A stretch of 64,000 bases of DNA from Collinsella aerofaciens (GCF_902364355.1 NZ_CABJDK010000005.1:1-64000), one strand, 5' to 3'. Shown: positions 40,699-49,320, numbered from the stretch's first letter. The notes: generated by a model from the letters alone, not told the origin. Numbers and translations: made by a program.

Positions 40699-41802
40699 AT
40701 GAGCGACAGCAAGCATGTGACGTACGAGGACGCCGGCGTCGATACCGCCGAGGGCGGCCGCGCCGTCGACGCGATTAAGCAGATGGTCAAGGATACCAAC
40801 CGCCCCGAGGTTATCGGCGGTATCGGTGGCTTTGGCGGCCTGTTCTCGGCCGCCGCGCTTAAGGATATGGAAGACCCGATCCTGATCAGCGGTACCGACG
40901 GCGTGGGCACCAAGCTCGTGCTCGCCCAGATCATGGACCGTCACGAGACGGTGGGCCAGGACCTGGTCGCTATGTGCGTCAACGACATTTTGGCTTCGGG
41001 CGCCGAGCCGCTGTTCTTCCTGGACTACGTTGCCATCGGTCACATCGAGGCCGAGCACATGGCAAAGATCATCAAGGGCGTGGCCGACGGCTGCAAGCTC
41101 GCGGGCTGCGCGCTCGTGGGCGGCGAGATGGCCGAGCACCCCGGCGTCATGGCTCCGGCCGACTACGACCTTGCCGGATTTACCGTGGGCGTCGTCGACC
41201 GTCCCAAGATGCTCGACCCCGCAAACGTCCGCCCGGGCGATGTGATCCTGGGTCTGCCTTCCACCGGCGTGCACTCCAACGGCTACTCGCTCGTGCGTAA
41301 AGTCATCGGCGTCGACGGCATTAAGCCGGGCACGCCCGAGGCCGCCGCTAAGGCCGAGGAGCTGAGCCGTCCGCTCGAGGAACTCGGCGGCGCATCGCTG
41401 GCAGACGCCCTGCTGGCTCCCACGCGCATCTACGTCAAGCCGATTCTGGAGCTGCTGCGCGGCGGCGCCAACGTGCACGCTATTGCCCACATCACTGGCG
41501 GCGGTATTACTGAGAACCTCAACCGCGCGCTCGCCGACGACGTCGACGCTGTGGTCACCCGCAACGGTGCCGAGATGGGCTGGGACGTTCCGCCCGTCAT
41601 CACCTACGTGTCGCGCCAGGCCGAGCTCGCGCCCAACGAGGCATGCAAGACCTTCAACATGGGCGTTGGCCTGTGCCTGATCGTCGCCCCCGAGGACGAG
41701 GCCGCGGTGACCGAGGCCCTGGTCGCGCTGGGCGAGAAGCCGTTCCGCGTGGGCGAGTGCGTTGAGGGTTCCGGTAAGGTCGTGTACTCCGATGAGCGCT
41801 AA
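40699..41802 (+). CDS. purM: Phosphoribosylformylglycinamidine cyclo-ligase
   Basis: A 367-residue AIR synthetase of the PurM/ThiL fold, closing the imidazole ring with ATP. YEDAGVD at the N-terminus, ISGTDGVGTKL, CVNDILASGAEPLFFLDY and the G-G-E-M-A-E-H-P loop are family signatures. GAGAGGAAGG lies before the ATG. The gene overlaps purN by 11 bases, so the two are translationally coupled. Confidence 0.96.
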   Translation: MSDSKHVTYEDAGVDTAEGGRAVDAIKQMVKDTNRPEVIGGIGGFGGLFSAAALKDMEDPILISGTDGVGTKLVLAQIMDRHETVGQDLVAMCVNDILASGAEPLFFLDYVAIGHIEAEHMAKIIKGVADGCKLAGCALVGGEMAEHPGVMAPADYDLAGFTVGVVDRPKMLDPANVRPGDVILGLPSTGVHSNGYSLVRKVIGVDGIKPGTPEAAAKAEELSRPLEELGGASLADALLAPTRIYVKPILELLRGGANVHAIAHITGGGITENLNRALADDVDAVVTRNGAEMGWDVPPVITYVSRQAELAPNEACKTFNMGVGLCLIVAPEDEAAVTEALVALGEKPFRVGECVEGSGKVVYSDER

Positions 41803-42493
41803 CGAGCAGATGGCTGCCGCCGAGGGCCTGGGCTTTGTGCCCTATACCCGTCCGACCGGCACCGATACGGCCGAGCCGCTCAAGATCGGCGTGCTCATCA
41901 GCGGTTCGGGAACCAACTTGCAGGCGCTGATCGATCTGATCGCCGCCGGCAAGCTCAACGCTTCGATTGAGCTTGTGGTGTCGAGCCGTCCCTCGGCTAA
42001 GGGTCTGCAGCGCGCTGAGCGCGCGGGCATCCAGACGCTCACGCTATCCAAGGATGTCTACGCCGACCCCATCGCCGCTGACGAGATCATCGCGCACGAG
42101 CTGCTCGAGCGCGACTGCGAGTATGTGGTCATGGCCGGCTACATGCGCATGGTGCATACGCCGCTGCTGGCGGCGTTCCCCAACCGCGTGGTCAATCTGC
42201 ATCCGGCGCTGCTGCCGAGCTTTACCGGTGCGCATGCGATTGACGATGCCTTTGCGCGCGGCGTCAAGGTGACTGGCGTGACCGTGCATTTTGCCAACGA
42301 GATTTACGACAACGGCCCCATCATCGCCCAGCGCGCGCTGGCTGTCGAGGAAGGTTGGGATGTCGACACGCTCGAGGAGCACATCCACGCGATCGAGCAT
42401 GTGCTGTATCCCGAGGTCGTGCAGATGCTCGCCGACGGCCGCGTTCACGTGCTGGAGAGCGGCAAGGTGGCAATTGACGCGCCTCGCGGCTAG
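41792..42493 (+). CDS. purN: Phosphoribosylglycinamide formyltransferase
   Basis: A 233-residue GAR transformylase using 10-formyltetrahydrofolate. The core begins at about residue 31 (IGVLISGSGTNLQALID). The catalytic Asn and His lie in RVVNLHPALLPSF, with TGVTVHFANEIYDNGPIIAQ after it. About 25 extra residues precede the domain. The start at 41792 lies inside the purM 3' end; the alternative at 41762 is deeper in purM and less likely. A terminator follows. Confidence 0.95.
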   Translation: MSANEQMAAAEGLGFVPYTRPTGTDTAEPLKIGVLISGSGTNLQALIDLIAAGKLNASIELVVSSRPSAKGLQRAERAGIQTLTLSKDVYADPIAADEIIAHELLERDCEYVVMAGYMRMVHTPLLAAFPNRVVNLHPALLPSFTGAHAIDDAFARGVKVTGVTVHFANEIYDNGPIIAQRALAVEEGWDVDTLEEHIHAIEHVLYPEVVQMLADGRVHVLESGKVAIDAPRG

Positions 42494-42526
42494 CGACGCA
42501 CAGTACAATTTAGCCGAGTAGTCAGG

Positions 42527-42570
42527 GTGGTCATTGGCGCCAAGGCGCGCGTGGCCACCTTTTGTTTTGG
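42527..42570 (+). terminator. Terminator of purM-purN
   Basis: GGTGGTCA and TGGCCACC arms with an inner GGCGCC/GGCGCG stem, followed by TTTTGTTTT. Confidence 0.8.
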
Positions 42571-42618
42571 GTAGTCATCGGGGACGTTCTTGAATGACTA
42601 GGTGAGAGAGGTGAGCGC

Positions 42619-43083
42619 ATGGCGGATAACGAAGCGCTGTTTACGCCTGAGCTGGTGTTTTTTGATTGGGAGTGTGCGACGCCGGATGAGGTGTTCGCGC
42701 GGCTTGAGGGCGAGCTTGCCCCGCGCGGCTACATTGCCGACGGTTGGCTCGATGCCGTTCGCACGCGCGAGGATGCCTATCCCACGGGTCTTGCCATGCC
42801 GGCGGCCAACATCGCCATCCCACACACCGACCCAGGGTTTGTGGCCAAGCCCTATATCGCGGTGGTAAAGCCCGCCGCGCCCGTGACGTTCAATGCTATG
42901 GCCGGCATGGGTGCCCCCGTGCCGGCGCAGATCGTCATCAATTTGGGTATTGCCGAGCCGGGCGGCCAGGTCGAGGCCCTGCAAGCGCTCATGAATATCT
43001 TTATGGACGCGGACGTCGCAGCCGATGTGCTCGGCCAGACCACGCCCCAAGGCATGGTCGACGCCATCCGCCGCCACTTTTAA
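42619..43083 (+). CDS. Orphan PTS EIIA, fructose/galactitol type
   Basis: A 154-residue PTS_EIIA_2 (PF00359-like) domain protein. YPTGLAMPAANIAIPHTDP contains the phospho-accepting His69. The rest follows the GatA/FruA IIA pattern (VPAQIVINLGIAEPGGQVEALQALMNIF). No IIB or IIC gene is adjacent; neighbours are purN and a foldase gene, so it is an orphan that may serve a distant transporter or have a regulatory role. GAGAGAGGTGAG precedes the ATG. Confidence 0.88.
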   Translation: MADNEALFTPELVFFDWECATPDEVFARLEGELAPRGYIADGWLDAVRTREDAYPTGLAMPAANIAIPHTDPGFVAKPYIAVVKPAAPVTFNAMAGMGAPVPAQIVINLGIAEPGGQVEALQALMNIFMDADVAADVLGQTTPQGMVDAIRRHF

Positions 43084-43084
43084 A

Positions 43085-43141
43085 GCCGGCACTTGGGGAC
43101 TGTCCCTAACTGCCGGCAGAAAAGGAACGTCCCCAAGTGCC
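43085..43141. repeat. GGGGAC palindrome with alternative stems
   Basis: GCCGGCA (43085-43091) pairs with TGCCGGC (43111-43117). Alternatively GGCACTTGGGGAC (43088-43100) pairs exactly with GTCCCCAAGTGCC (43129-43141). The two stems share the left arm and exclude each other. It lies between the orphan EIIA gene and the foldase gene. Confidence 0.8.
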
Positions 43142-43217
43142 AGGGTTGCCCCTTTGTCGCGGGGGCTGCGTTGTGACACAATGGCGTTTGTTCGATTCGT
43201 GATGCGAAAGGCCAACT

Positions 43218-44438
43218 ATGGCAAACAAGAAAAAGAACTCCGAGGCCGCACCGACGCCCGAGCAGCAGGCCCGCGCCGCGTCGAGCTCTCGTAAGAAGCA
43301 GCGCAAGACGTACGTGTCTAAGACCGTCAAGATCGTTCTGGTGGTCATCGGCGTGCTGGCGATGCTGCTTTCCGTCTCGGCCATGGCATGCTCCGGTCTC
43401 ATGTCGCAGGCAGAGGATACCTCGGGCTACAAGCTTACCGGCGGTGTGGCTGCCACTATCAACGGCACCAACCTCACCGAGGACACCGTGACAAAGCAGA
43501 TCATGAGCATGCGCACGTCTTACGGCTACACCAAGGACAAGGACTGGGCGCAGTATCTGGTCGACAACGACCTCACGCCCAAGAAGTACCGCAAGCAACT
43601 CATCGACTCCTACACGCAGCAGATTCTGCTTCAACAGGCACAGAAGGAGAACGGCGTGACGGTGTCGGACGAGGAGGTCGAGAAGGCTTGGAAGGACGCG
43701 TGCAAGAGCGCGGGCGGTGCCAAGGCCTTTAAGAAGACCCTCAAGACCTACGGCTACACCGAAGACACCTATAAGAGCTCGCTCAAGGAGAGCCTGGCGC
43801 AGCAAAAGCTCAAAGATGCCGTGGCGCCCACCAGCAAGCCCAAGGACAGCGAGATCGTCGATTACATCAACGAGAACCTGTCGAAGTACAACGATGCCCG
43901 CCGCTCGTCGAACATCCTGATCAAGGTTGATTCCGATGCGTCCGACGAGGACAAGGCTGCCGCCAAGGCCAAGGCGCAGGAGTGCCTGGACAAGATCAAC
44001 TCCGGTGAGCTGAGCTTTGAGGATGCCGTTGAACAGTACTCCGAGGACACCGGTTCCAAGGAGAAGAAGGGCGATGTGGGCTGGGATAAGCTCACCACCT
44101 TTGTCGACAGCTACCAGACGGCGCTCGAGGGGCTCAACAAGGGCGACGTGAGCGAAGTCGTCGAGTCGACCTATGGCTACCACATCATCAAGTGCACCGA
44201 CTACTTCCATGTCGATAATCAGGTTGATGACATCAACCAGGTGCCCAAGGACATCAAGAAGTACGTTTCCAACGTGGTGAAGACGCAGGCGGCCAGTACT
44301 GCATACAGCGAGTGGCTGGAGCAGTACAAGAAAGACGCCGACATTACCGTCAACCCCATGCCCAAGGATGTGCCCTACAACGTGAGCCTGAAGGGCGTCA
44401 CCAAGAGCTCGACCGACGATTCGTCGACGACTGAGTAA
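43218..44438 (+). CDS. PpiC-type peptidyl-prolyl isomerase / PrsA-like foldase
   Basis: A 406-residue extracytoplasmic foldase. Residues 1-34 are charged (KKKNSEAAPTPEQQARAASS), and a membrane helix follows at about 35-58, ending SAMACSG. The Cys may be lipidated, but the lipobox is not canonical. A SurA-N-like helical region follows, then a parvulin domain at about 230-335: SNILIKVDSDASDEDKAAAKAKAQECLDKINSGELSFEDAVEQYSEDTGSKEKKGDVGWDK and YGYHIIKCTD. It probably assists folding of exported proteins such as the sortase substrates. Confidence 0.9.
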   Translation: MANKKKNSEAAPTPEQQARAASSSRKKQRKTYVSKTVKIVLVVIGVLAMLLSVSAMACSGLMSQAEDTSGYKLTGGVAATINGTNLTEDTVTKQIMSMRTSYGYTKDKDWAQYLVDNDLTPKKYRKQLIDSYTQQILLQQAQKENGVTVSDEEVEKAWKDACKSAGGAKAFKKTLKTYGYTEDTYKSSLKESLAQQKLKDAVAPTSKPKDSEIVDYINENLSKYNDARRSSNILIKVDSDASDEDKAAAKAKAQECLDKINSGELSFEDAVEQYSEDTGSKEKKGDVGWDKLTTFVDSYQTALEGLNKGDVSEVVESTYGYHIIKCTDYFHVDNQVDDINQVPKDIKKYVSNVVKTQAASTAYSEWLEQYKKDADITVNPMPKDVPYNVSLKGVTKSSTDDSSTTE

Positions 44439-44492
44439 TCATGGGGCGGTGCTCGCGCGAGTGCCGCCCACGCTATTAGAGAGGATTTGCAG

Positions 44493-44936
44493 ATGACCAA
44501 CGAAGAGCTGCAGAAGGAAATGATCGCGGCCATGAAGGCTAAGGACAAGGTTCGCCTGTCCATCATTCGCCAGGTCAAGGCCGAGGTGAAGAATATCGAG
44601 GTCAATGAGCGCCGCGATGTGACCGAGGAAGACGTCAACAGCATGATCAAGCGTCTGATTAAGCAGACGAGCGAGACGCTGGAGATGTCCATCAAGGCCG
44701 GCACCGACCAAGAGCGTACCGACAACCTGACTGAGCAGGTCAAGATTCTGGAGAGCCTTCTGCCCGCGCAGGTTTCGGGCGAGGAGCTCGAGGCCCTGAT
44801 CGAGCAGGTCATCGCCGAGCTGGGCGCCACGTCCAAGAAGCAGATGGGCCAGGTCATGGGCGCTCTGGGTAAGGCCACTGGCGGCAACTTCGACAAGCCT
44901 GCCGCGGCCAAGATCGTCGGAGCCAAACTCGCGTAA
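44493..44936 (+). CDS. GatB/YqeY domain protein
   Basis: A 147-residue YqeY-like protein resembling the C-terminal domain of GatB. MTNEELQKEMIAAMKAKDK, LSIIRQVKAEVKNIEV and the C-terminal KQMGQVMGALGKATGG are characteristic. Stand-alone members may influence tRNA amidation or act as adaptor proteins. The function is not established. GAGAGGAT precedes the ATG at 44493. The modular palindrome begins 4 bases after the stop. Confidence 0.93.
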   Translation: MTNEELQKEMIAAMKAKDKVRLSIIRQVKAEVKNIEVNERRDVTEEDVNSMIKRLIKQTSETLEMSIKAGTDQERTDNLTEQVKILESLLPAQVSGEELEALIEQVIAELGATSKKQMGQVMGALGKATGGNFDKPAAAKIVGAKLA

Positions 44937-44940
44937 TTTG

Positions 44941-45090
44941 TTACGCGGTTTTACCAAACCGCGTAACGGCTCGACGCTGCAAACCCGTACACGCGGCAAT
45001 CTGACGTTCAATTTCAAGGGCGCGACCATAAGGTCTGCGCCCTTTCATTTCACGTCACCTTGCTCGCGTGTACGGGTTTTCGCTGACTTA
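44941..45090 (+). repeat. Modular-arm palindromic element, copy A
   Basis: A hairpin identical to that of copy B (ACGCGGTTT/AAACCGCGT), CTCGACGCTGCAA, arm ACCCGTACACGCG (44983-44995), a core sharing blocks with copy B (CAATCTG, TTCAAT, CACCTTG), the perfect complementary arm (45065-45077), then TTTCGCTGACTTA. The arms bear no resemblance to the 12-base arms at 15130 and 15212. Confidence 0.9.
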
Positions 45091-45113
45091 TGCTCAACAA
45101 GGGCGGTTGAGCG

Positions 45114-45180
45114 CTCATTGGGGACAGACTTAAATGAGTGCCCAATGAGCAGGTACTCATTTAAGTCTGTCCCCAATGAG
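45114..45180. repeat. 26-bp perfect inverted repeat with GGGGACAG
   Basis: Left arm 45114-45139 begins CTCATTGGGGACAG and is exactly complementary to 45155-45180 around a 15-base loop. A further CCAATGAG lies in the loop region. The following 116 bases contain the glnQ promoter area, with TACAAT at about 45256. Confidence 0.9.
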
Positions 45181-45296
45181 TGCCAACGAGCAGGTGGAAG
45201 ATTGCGGGTTCTTTACGGGAATGTAGTGTGGGCTGCGGAAACGTGGTTCTTTCCGTACAATAGTTCAACTCGTGTAAACGCAGGGAAGGGACATTC

Positions 45297-46028
45297 ATGG
45301 CAGACATGATCGAGATTAAGCATCTCAACAAGTACTTTGGCGACCTGCATGTGCTCAAAGATATCAACCTCACCGTCAAGCGCGGCGAGAAGCTCGTAAT
45401 GATCGGGCCCTCTGGTTCGGGTAAGTCGACGCTCATCCGCTGCGTCGATTATCTTGAGGAGCCCACGTCGGGCGAGGTCATTATCGACGGCACGCCGCTT
45501 ACCAAGAAGAATCACCTGGAGATGGCTCGCAAGTACAGCTCCATGGTGTTTCAACAGTTCAACCTGTATCCCAACATGACGGTGCTTGGCAACCTGACGC
45601 TCGCGCCCATCAAGCTGCAAAAGAAGAGCAAGGAGGAGGCGACCGAGATCGCCATCGCAGCGCTCAAGCGCGTCGGCATGGCGCATAAGGCCGGCGAGTA
45701 TCCGCAGAATCTCTCGGGCGGCCAGCAGCAGCGCATCGCCATCGCCCGTGCCCTGTGCACTAAGCAGCCCATCATCCTGTTTGACGAGCCGACCTCGGCA
45801 CTCGACCCCGAGATGGTGCAGGAAGTCCTGGACGTTATGATTGAGCTCGCGCAGGAGGACATCACCATGATCTGCGTGACGCACGAGATGGGCTTTGCGC
45901 GCCAGGTGGCCGACCGCGTCATCTTTATGGAGGACGGCCGCATCCTTGAGGAGGGCACGCCCGAGCACTTCTTCGATAGCCCCGAGAACCCGCGCTGCCG
46001 CGAGTTCCTGTCCAAGATTCTGCACTAG
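45297..46028 (+). CDS. Polar amino-acid ABC transporter ATPase
   Basis: A 243-residue GlnQ/ArtP-type ATPase. Walker [11 protein letters not shown]-loop [16 protein letters not shown], signature [15 protein letters not shown], Walker [18 protein letters not shown] and the switch His in CVTHEMGFA are all present. It powers uptake through the two permeases encoded downstream. AGGGAAGGG precedes the ATG. First of four genes: ATPase, binding lipoprotein, permease, permease. Confidence 0.95.
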   Translation: MADMIEIKHLNKYFGDLHVLKDINLTVKRGEKLVMIGPSGSGKSTLIRCVDYLEEPTSGEVIIDGTPLTKKNHLEMARKYSSMVFQQFNLYPNMTVLGNLTLAPIKLQKKSKEEATEIAIAALKRVGMAHKAGEYPQNLSGGQQQRIAIARALCTKQPIILFDEPTSALDPEMVQEVLDVMIELAQEDITMICVTHEMGFARQVADRVIFMEDGRILEEGTPEHFFDSPENPRCREFLSKILH

Positions 46029-46036
46029 GCGCGGTG

Positions 46037-46912
46037 ATGGACATGACGGATATGACGAGGGCGGCCGTGTCGCGCCGTCACTTTTTGCAGCTGGCGGGCG
46101 CTGGCATGCTCGCGCTGACGGGGACTGCGCTCACCGGTTGCGGCAACTCCACCAGCGGCGAGGCCTCCGACAAGGGGTCCAAGCTTGCGGCCATCAAGTC
46201 GCGTGGCCACCTGAACGCCGGCGTCAAGAAAGACGTTCCCGGCTACGGTTATTACGACACCGCCAAGGGTCGCTTTGAGGGCATGGAAGTCGATTTGTGC
46301 TACCAAATCGCCGCTGCCGTCTTTGGCGTGAGCTACAAGGAGGCCCGCGCCCAGGAGCTGGTCGAGTTTACCGATGTAACGCCCAAGACGCGCGGCCCGC
46401 TGATCGATAACGGCCAGCTCGACGTGGTCGCGGCAACCTACACCATCACCGACGAGCGCAAGAAGAGCTGGGATTTCTCGACGCCGTATCGCACCGACTA
46501 CGTGGGACTCATGGTCAAGAAGCGTTCGGGTTTTACCTCGATTGAGGACCTGGACGGCAAGGTCATCGGCGTGAGCCAGGGTGCCACCACGCAGGGCCTG
46601 ATCGAGCAGATGATCAAGGACAACGGCTTTACCTGTAAGCCCGAGTTTAGGGCCTTTAGCGGCTACCCCATCATCAAGAGTTCGCTCGACGCCGGCAATA
46701 TCGACGTCTTTGCCATGGACCGCTCCACGCTGGCCGGCTATATGAACGAGACCGTCGAGCTGCTGCAGCCCGAGGTCAAGTTTGGCGAGCAGGGCTACGG
46801 CGTGGCGACCAAGAAGGACTGCGACCTTTCGGCCGTGGTCGATCAGGTGATTTGCGATCGCCTGGCCGATGGCTGGCTCGACCAAGAGGTCAAGACCTGG
46901 GGTCTTGTATAG
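46037..46912 (+). CDS. Amino-acid-binding lipoprotein of the ABC transporter
   Basis: A 291-residue family 3 solute-binding protein. The N-terminus has SRRHFLQLAGAGMLALTGTALTGC, where the twin-arginine-like SRRHF precedes a hydrophobic stretch and the lipobox LTGC. The mature part opens with LAAIKSRGHLNAGVKKDVPGYGYYD and has VEFTDVTPKTRGPLIDNGQLDVVAATYTIT, as in glutamate/glutamine/arginine binders. Several close starts are possible; no strong Shine-Dalgarno decides. Exact ligand unknown. Confidence 0.9.
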   Translation: MDMTDMTRAAVSRRHFLQLAGAGMLALTGTALTGCGNSTSGEASDKGSKLAAIKSRGHLNAGVKKDVPGYGYYDTAKGRFEGMEVDLCYQIAAAVFGVSYKEARAQELVEFTDVTPKTRGPLIDNGQLDVVAATYTITDERKKSWDFSTPYRTDYVGLMVKKRSGFTSIEDLDGKVIGVSQGATTQGLIEQMIKDNGFTCKPEFRAFSGYPIIKSSLDAGNIDVFAMDRSTLAGYMNETVELLQPEVKFGEQGYGVATKKDCDLSAVVDQVICDRLADGWLDQEVKTWGLV

Positions 46913-46937
46913 GCGCATCGTCCAAGGAAGGAATCAA

Positions 46938-47684
46938 ATGCTCGAAGGATTATTTGACGCCGACCGTTGGTCGACGACATTTCAAAACATGGGGCCCTTC
47001 TGGGAGGGCTTTGGCGTGACGCTGCAAGTGGTCGTTGCCGGCCTGCTGCTGTCGCTGGTGCTGGGCACGCTGCTGGGCGTGTTCTCTACCACTCGCTCGC
47101 GCGTGCTGCGCGCCATAAGCCGCGTGTACGTGGAGTTTTACCAGAACACCCCGTTGCCCGTGCAGGTGCTCTTTATGTACATGGCCGGTCCGCAGTTTTT
47201 GCAGGCCATAACCGGTGCCGACCAGCCGGTGCGCATTGCGCCGTTCGTGCTGGGCTTCTTGGGTGTGGGCCTGTATCACGCGGCCTACATTTCCGAGGTC
47301 ATCCGCACCGGTATCGAGGCGGTTCCGCGCGGTCAGATGGAGGCGGCCCAGAGCCAGGGCTTCACCCGTGCGCAGGCCTACTGGTACATCGTGCTGCCCC
47401 AGACGTTCAAGATCATTCTGCCGCCGCTGTGTAACCAGGCACTCAACCTAGTCAAGAACACGTCGGTGCTGGCGCTTGTGGCCGGCGGCGACCTTATGTA
47501 CCGTTCCGACAACTTTGTGAGTCTGTACGGGTACCTGCAGGGATACATCGTCTGCTGCCTTATGTATTTCATCATCTGCTTTCCGCTCGCCATGCTGGTG
47601 CAGTGGCTCGAGCGCCGCTCCAAGGAGCGTCCGCGCGGCGTGAGCCTGGCCGAGCTGGGACTCGACAACGTAGAGGAGGCCTAG
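46938..47684 (+). CDS. Amino-acid ABC transporter permease 1
   Basis: A 248-residue HEAT-type permease with about five helices. The EAA-like loop PRGQMEAAQSQGFTRAQAYWYIVLPQTFKIILPPLCNQ contacts the ATPase. AAGGAAGGA lies 6 bases before the ATG at 46938; the longer frame from 46869 lies within the preceding gene and is rejected. Three bases separate its stop from the second permease. Confidence 0.94.
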   Translation: MLEGLFDADRWSTTFQNMGPFWEGFGVTLQVVVAGLLLSLVLGTLLGVFSTTRSRVLRAISRVYVEFYQNTPLPVQVLFMYMAGPQFLQAITGADQPVRIAPFVLGFLGVGLYHAAYISEVIRTGIEAVPRGQMEAAQSQGFTRAQAYWYIVLPQTFKIILPPLCNQALNLVKNTSVLALVAGGDLMYRSDNFVSLYGYLQGYIVCCLMYFIICFPLAMLVQWLERRSKERPRGVSLAELGLDNVEEA

Positions 47685-47687
47685 CGC

Positions 47688-48326
47688 ATGGAAATCTTCA
47701 ACGCGACCAACCTGCTCTACATTTGGGGCGGCTTTGTTAAGACCATTGAGATCTCGGTACTGTCGATCTTTTTCTCGCTCATCTTTGGCACGGTGCTGGC
47801 GCTCGTTAAGAGCTATGCGCCCCGTCCGTTCCGTATTTTGGTGAGCGCCTATATCGAGCTGTTCCGCTGCACGCCGAACCTGCTGTGGATCCTGTTTATC
47901 TACTTTACGGTGCAGGGTTTGGACATTGTGATTTCGACCATCGCCTTTACGCTGTTTACCAGCGCTGTTATGGCCGAGATTGTGCGCGGCGGCCTCAACT
48001 CGATTCCGCGCGGCCAGTTTGAGGCAGCGCAGAGCCAGGGCTTTGGCTTCTTTGCCACCATGCGCTACATCATTCTGCCGCAGACGTTTAAGACAATCAT
48101 CCCGGCGCTGTTTAGCCAGTGCACGACCGTCATCAAGGACAGCTCGTATCTTTCGGGCATTAACGTGGCCGAGCTCATGTACACGGCAAATGTTGTGATG
48201 GCCCACGCGATCGATCTGTCGCAGGTGCTTATGCTCTACGGCCTGGTGTTTGCGATGTACTTTGTGCTCAACTTTGGTATCTCGCTGCTGGTGAGGGCAT
48301 ATCAGAGGCGAATGGTGGCAGCGTAG
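47688..48326 (+). CDS. Amino-acid ABC transporter permease 2
   Basis: A 212-residue permease paired with the preceding one. The coupling loop IPRGQFEAAQSQGFGFFATMRYIILPQTFKTIIPALFSQ is closely similar to that of permease 1, so the two probably form a heterodimer. GAGGAGG lies just before the ATG. A GGGACAG palindrome starts two bases after the stop. Confidence 0.94.
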   Translation: MEIFNATNLLYIWGGFVKTIEISVLSIFFSLIFGTVLALVKSYAPRPFRILVSAYIELFRCTPNLLWILFIYFTVQGLDIVISTIAFTLFTSAVMAEIVRGGLNSIPRGQFEAAQSQGFGFFATMRYIILPQTFKTIIPALFSQCTTVIKDSSYLSGINVAELMYTANVVMAHAIDLSQVLMLYGLVFAMYFVLNFGISLLVRAYQRRMVAA

Positions 48327-48327
48327 A

Positions 48328-48358
48328 ATGTGGCAAAGGGACAGCCCCTTTGTCACAT
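48328..48358. repeat. GGGACAG palindrome between permease 2 and the kinase-like gene
   Basis: ATGTGGCAAAGGG (48328-48340) pairs with CCCTTTGTCACAT (48346-48358) with one mismatch around ACAGC. The arms are again unlike those of other loci. Confidence 0.8.
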
Positions 48359-48374
48359 AGAGAAAGGAATCGCG

Positions 48375-48998
48375 ATGAGCGATCTGGAGAATAAGAAGAA
48401 TCCTGTGGTCATTTCCATCGCGCGCGACTTTGGCGCCGAGGGCCACGAGATTGGTCGCATGCTTGCCGACGAGTTGGGGATTCCGCTGTATGACAACGAG
48501 CTGCTGGTGCGTGCGTCGCTGCGCGCGGGCGAGTCGCTCGATAAGATGGCCGCCTACGACGAGCGTCTGGCTGTGGAGAACATGGCGTTTCTGCCCGACC
48601 GCTACGATGCGCGTTCGTACTCGGATAAGTTGTTCCAAAAGATGAGCCAGGTGATCTTGGACCTGGGCGAGACCGAGAGCTGCATTATCGAGGGTCGTCT
48701 GTCCGATTATCTGCTGCGTAACAACCCCAACCACATTGCTGTGTTGGTGACCGCACCCTTTGAGGATCGCGTCGAGATTGTGCGCAAGAAGCGTGGCCTT
48801 AACAAAAAGAAGGGCGCCAAGCTGGTCAAGCAGCAGCAGAAGGCGCGCGAGGCGTTCTATAAGCGCTATAGCGCCGGCAAGTGGAAGATGACGAGCGGTA
48901 AGGACATCGTCGTCAACCGCGCCAAGCTGGGCCGCGAGGGCTGCAAAGACGTTATCGCCGCTGCCTACCGCTACAAAGTAGCGCAGCTCGAAGACTAA
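48375..48998 (+). CDS. Cytidylate-kinase-like family protein
   Basis: A 207-residue protein of the PF13189-like group. VISIARDFGAEGHEIGRMLADELGIPLYDNELL occupies the place of the P-loop, but the usual GSGGS/T-type loop of cytidylate kinase is replaced by FGAEGHE. A LID-like basic region (VRKKRGLNKKKGAKLVKQQQKAREAFYKRY) lies at about 140-175. GAAAGGA precedes the ATG at 48375; an earlier ATG at 48330 lies in the palindrome. Substrate unknown. Confidence 0.82.
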   Translation: MSDLENKKNPVVISIARDFGAEGHEIGRMLADELGIPLYDNELLVRASLRAGESLDKMAAYDERLAVENMAFLPDRYDARSYSDKLFQKMSQVILDLGETESCIIEGRLSDYLLRNNPNHIAVLVTAPFEDRVEIVRKKRGLNKKKGAKLVKQQQKAREAFYKRYSAGKWKMTSGKDIVVNRAKLGREGCKDVIAAAYRYKVAQLED

Positions 48999-49004
48999 CC
49001 GACC

Positions 49005-49045
49005 AAACCACCACAAGGGGGACACAGGCACCTTTGTGGTGGTTT
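49005..49045. repeat. CCACCACAA/TTGTGGTGG palindrome (GGGACA core)
   Basis: AAACCACCACAA (49005-49016) pairs exactly with 49034-49045 around GGGGGACACAGGCACC. It is followed by TTTTTG, so it may double as the terminator of the kinase-like gene. Confidence 0.8.
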
Positions 49046-49104
49046 TTGTTTTAGGCCGAGGGAAAGGCCTTGGCGGCAGTGCCTATCCTCGGCTTTTGCA
49101 TAGT

Positions 49105-49320
49105 CTCGATCTGTAACACCAAGCCAGCGAAAATGGCTCTAACTGTTACAGATTTAGATGAACCGTTCGGCCGTCAGCCCAACGTCTTGATCTGTAACAC
49201 CAGGCGGCATATTTGGTCTCTAACTGTTACAGATTGAGATGCGGCGTGGGCGGCCGGCACAATATCTCGATCTGTAACAACTGCAGGGCTCAACGGACTC
49301 CAACTGTTACAGATTGAGAC
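49105..49320. repeat. Tandem array of three ATCTGTAACA palindromes
   Basis: Left arms ATCTGTAACA at 49109, 49190 and 49270 pair exactly with TGTTACAGAT at 49144, 49225 and 49305. Every loop is 25 bases long, the loops differ in sequence, and the period is 80-81 bases. Inter-unit sequence is unrelated apart from the edges. No gene is present between 48999 and 49460. Confidence 0.92.

Noticed and set aside
49105..49320. CRISPR array
   Set aside because: Repeats are palindromic arms with a 25-base loop and about 36-base gaps, only three units, no cas genes nearby; the repeated part is 10 bases per arm.
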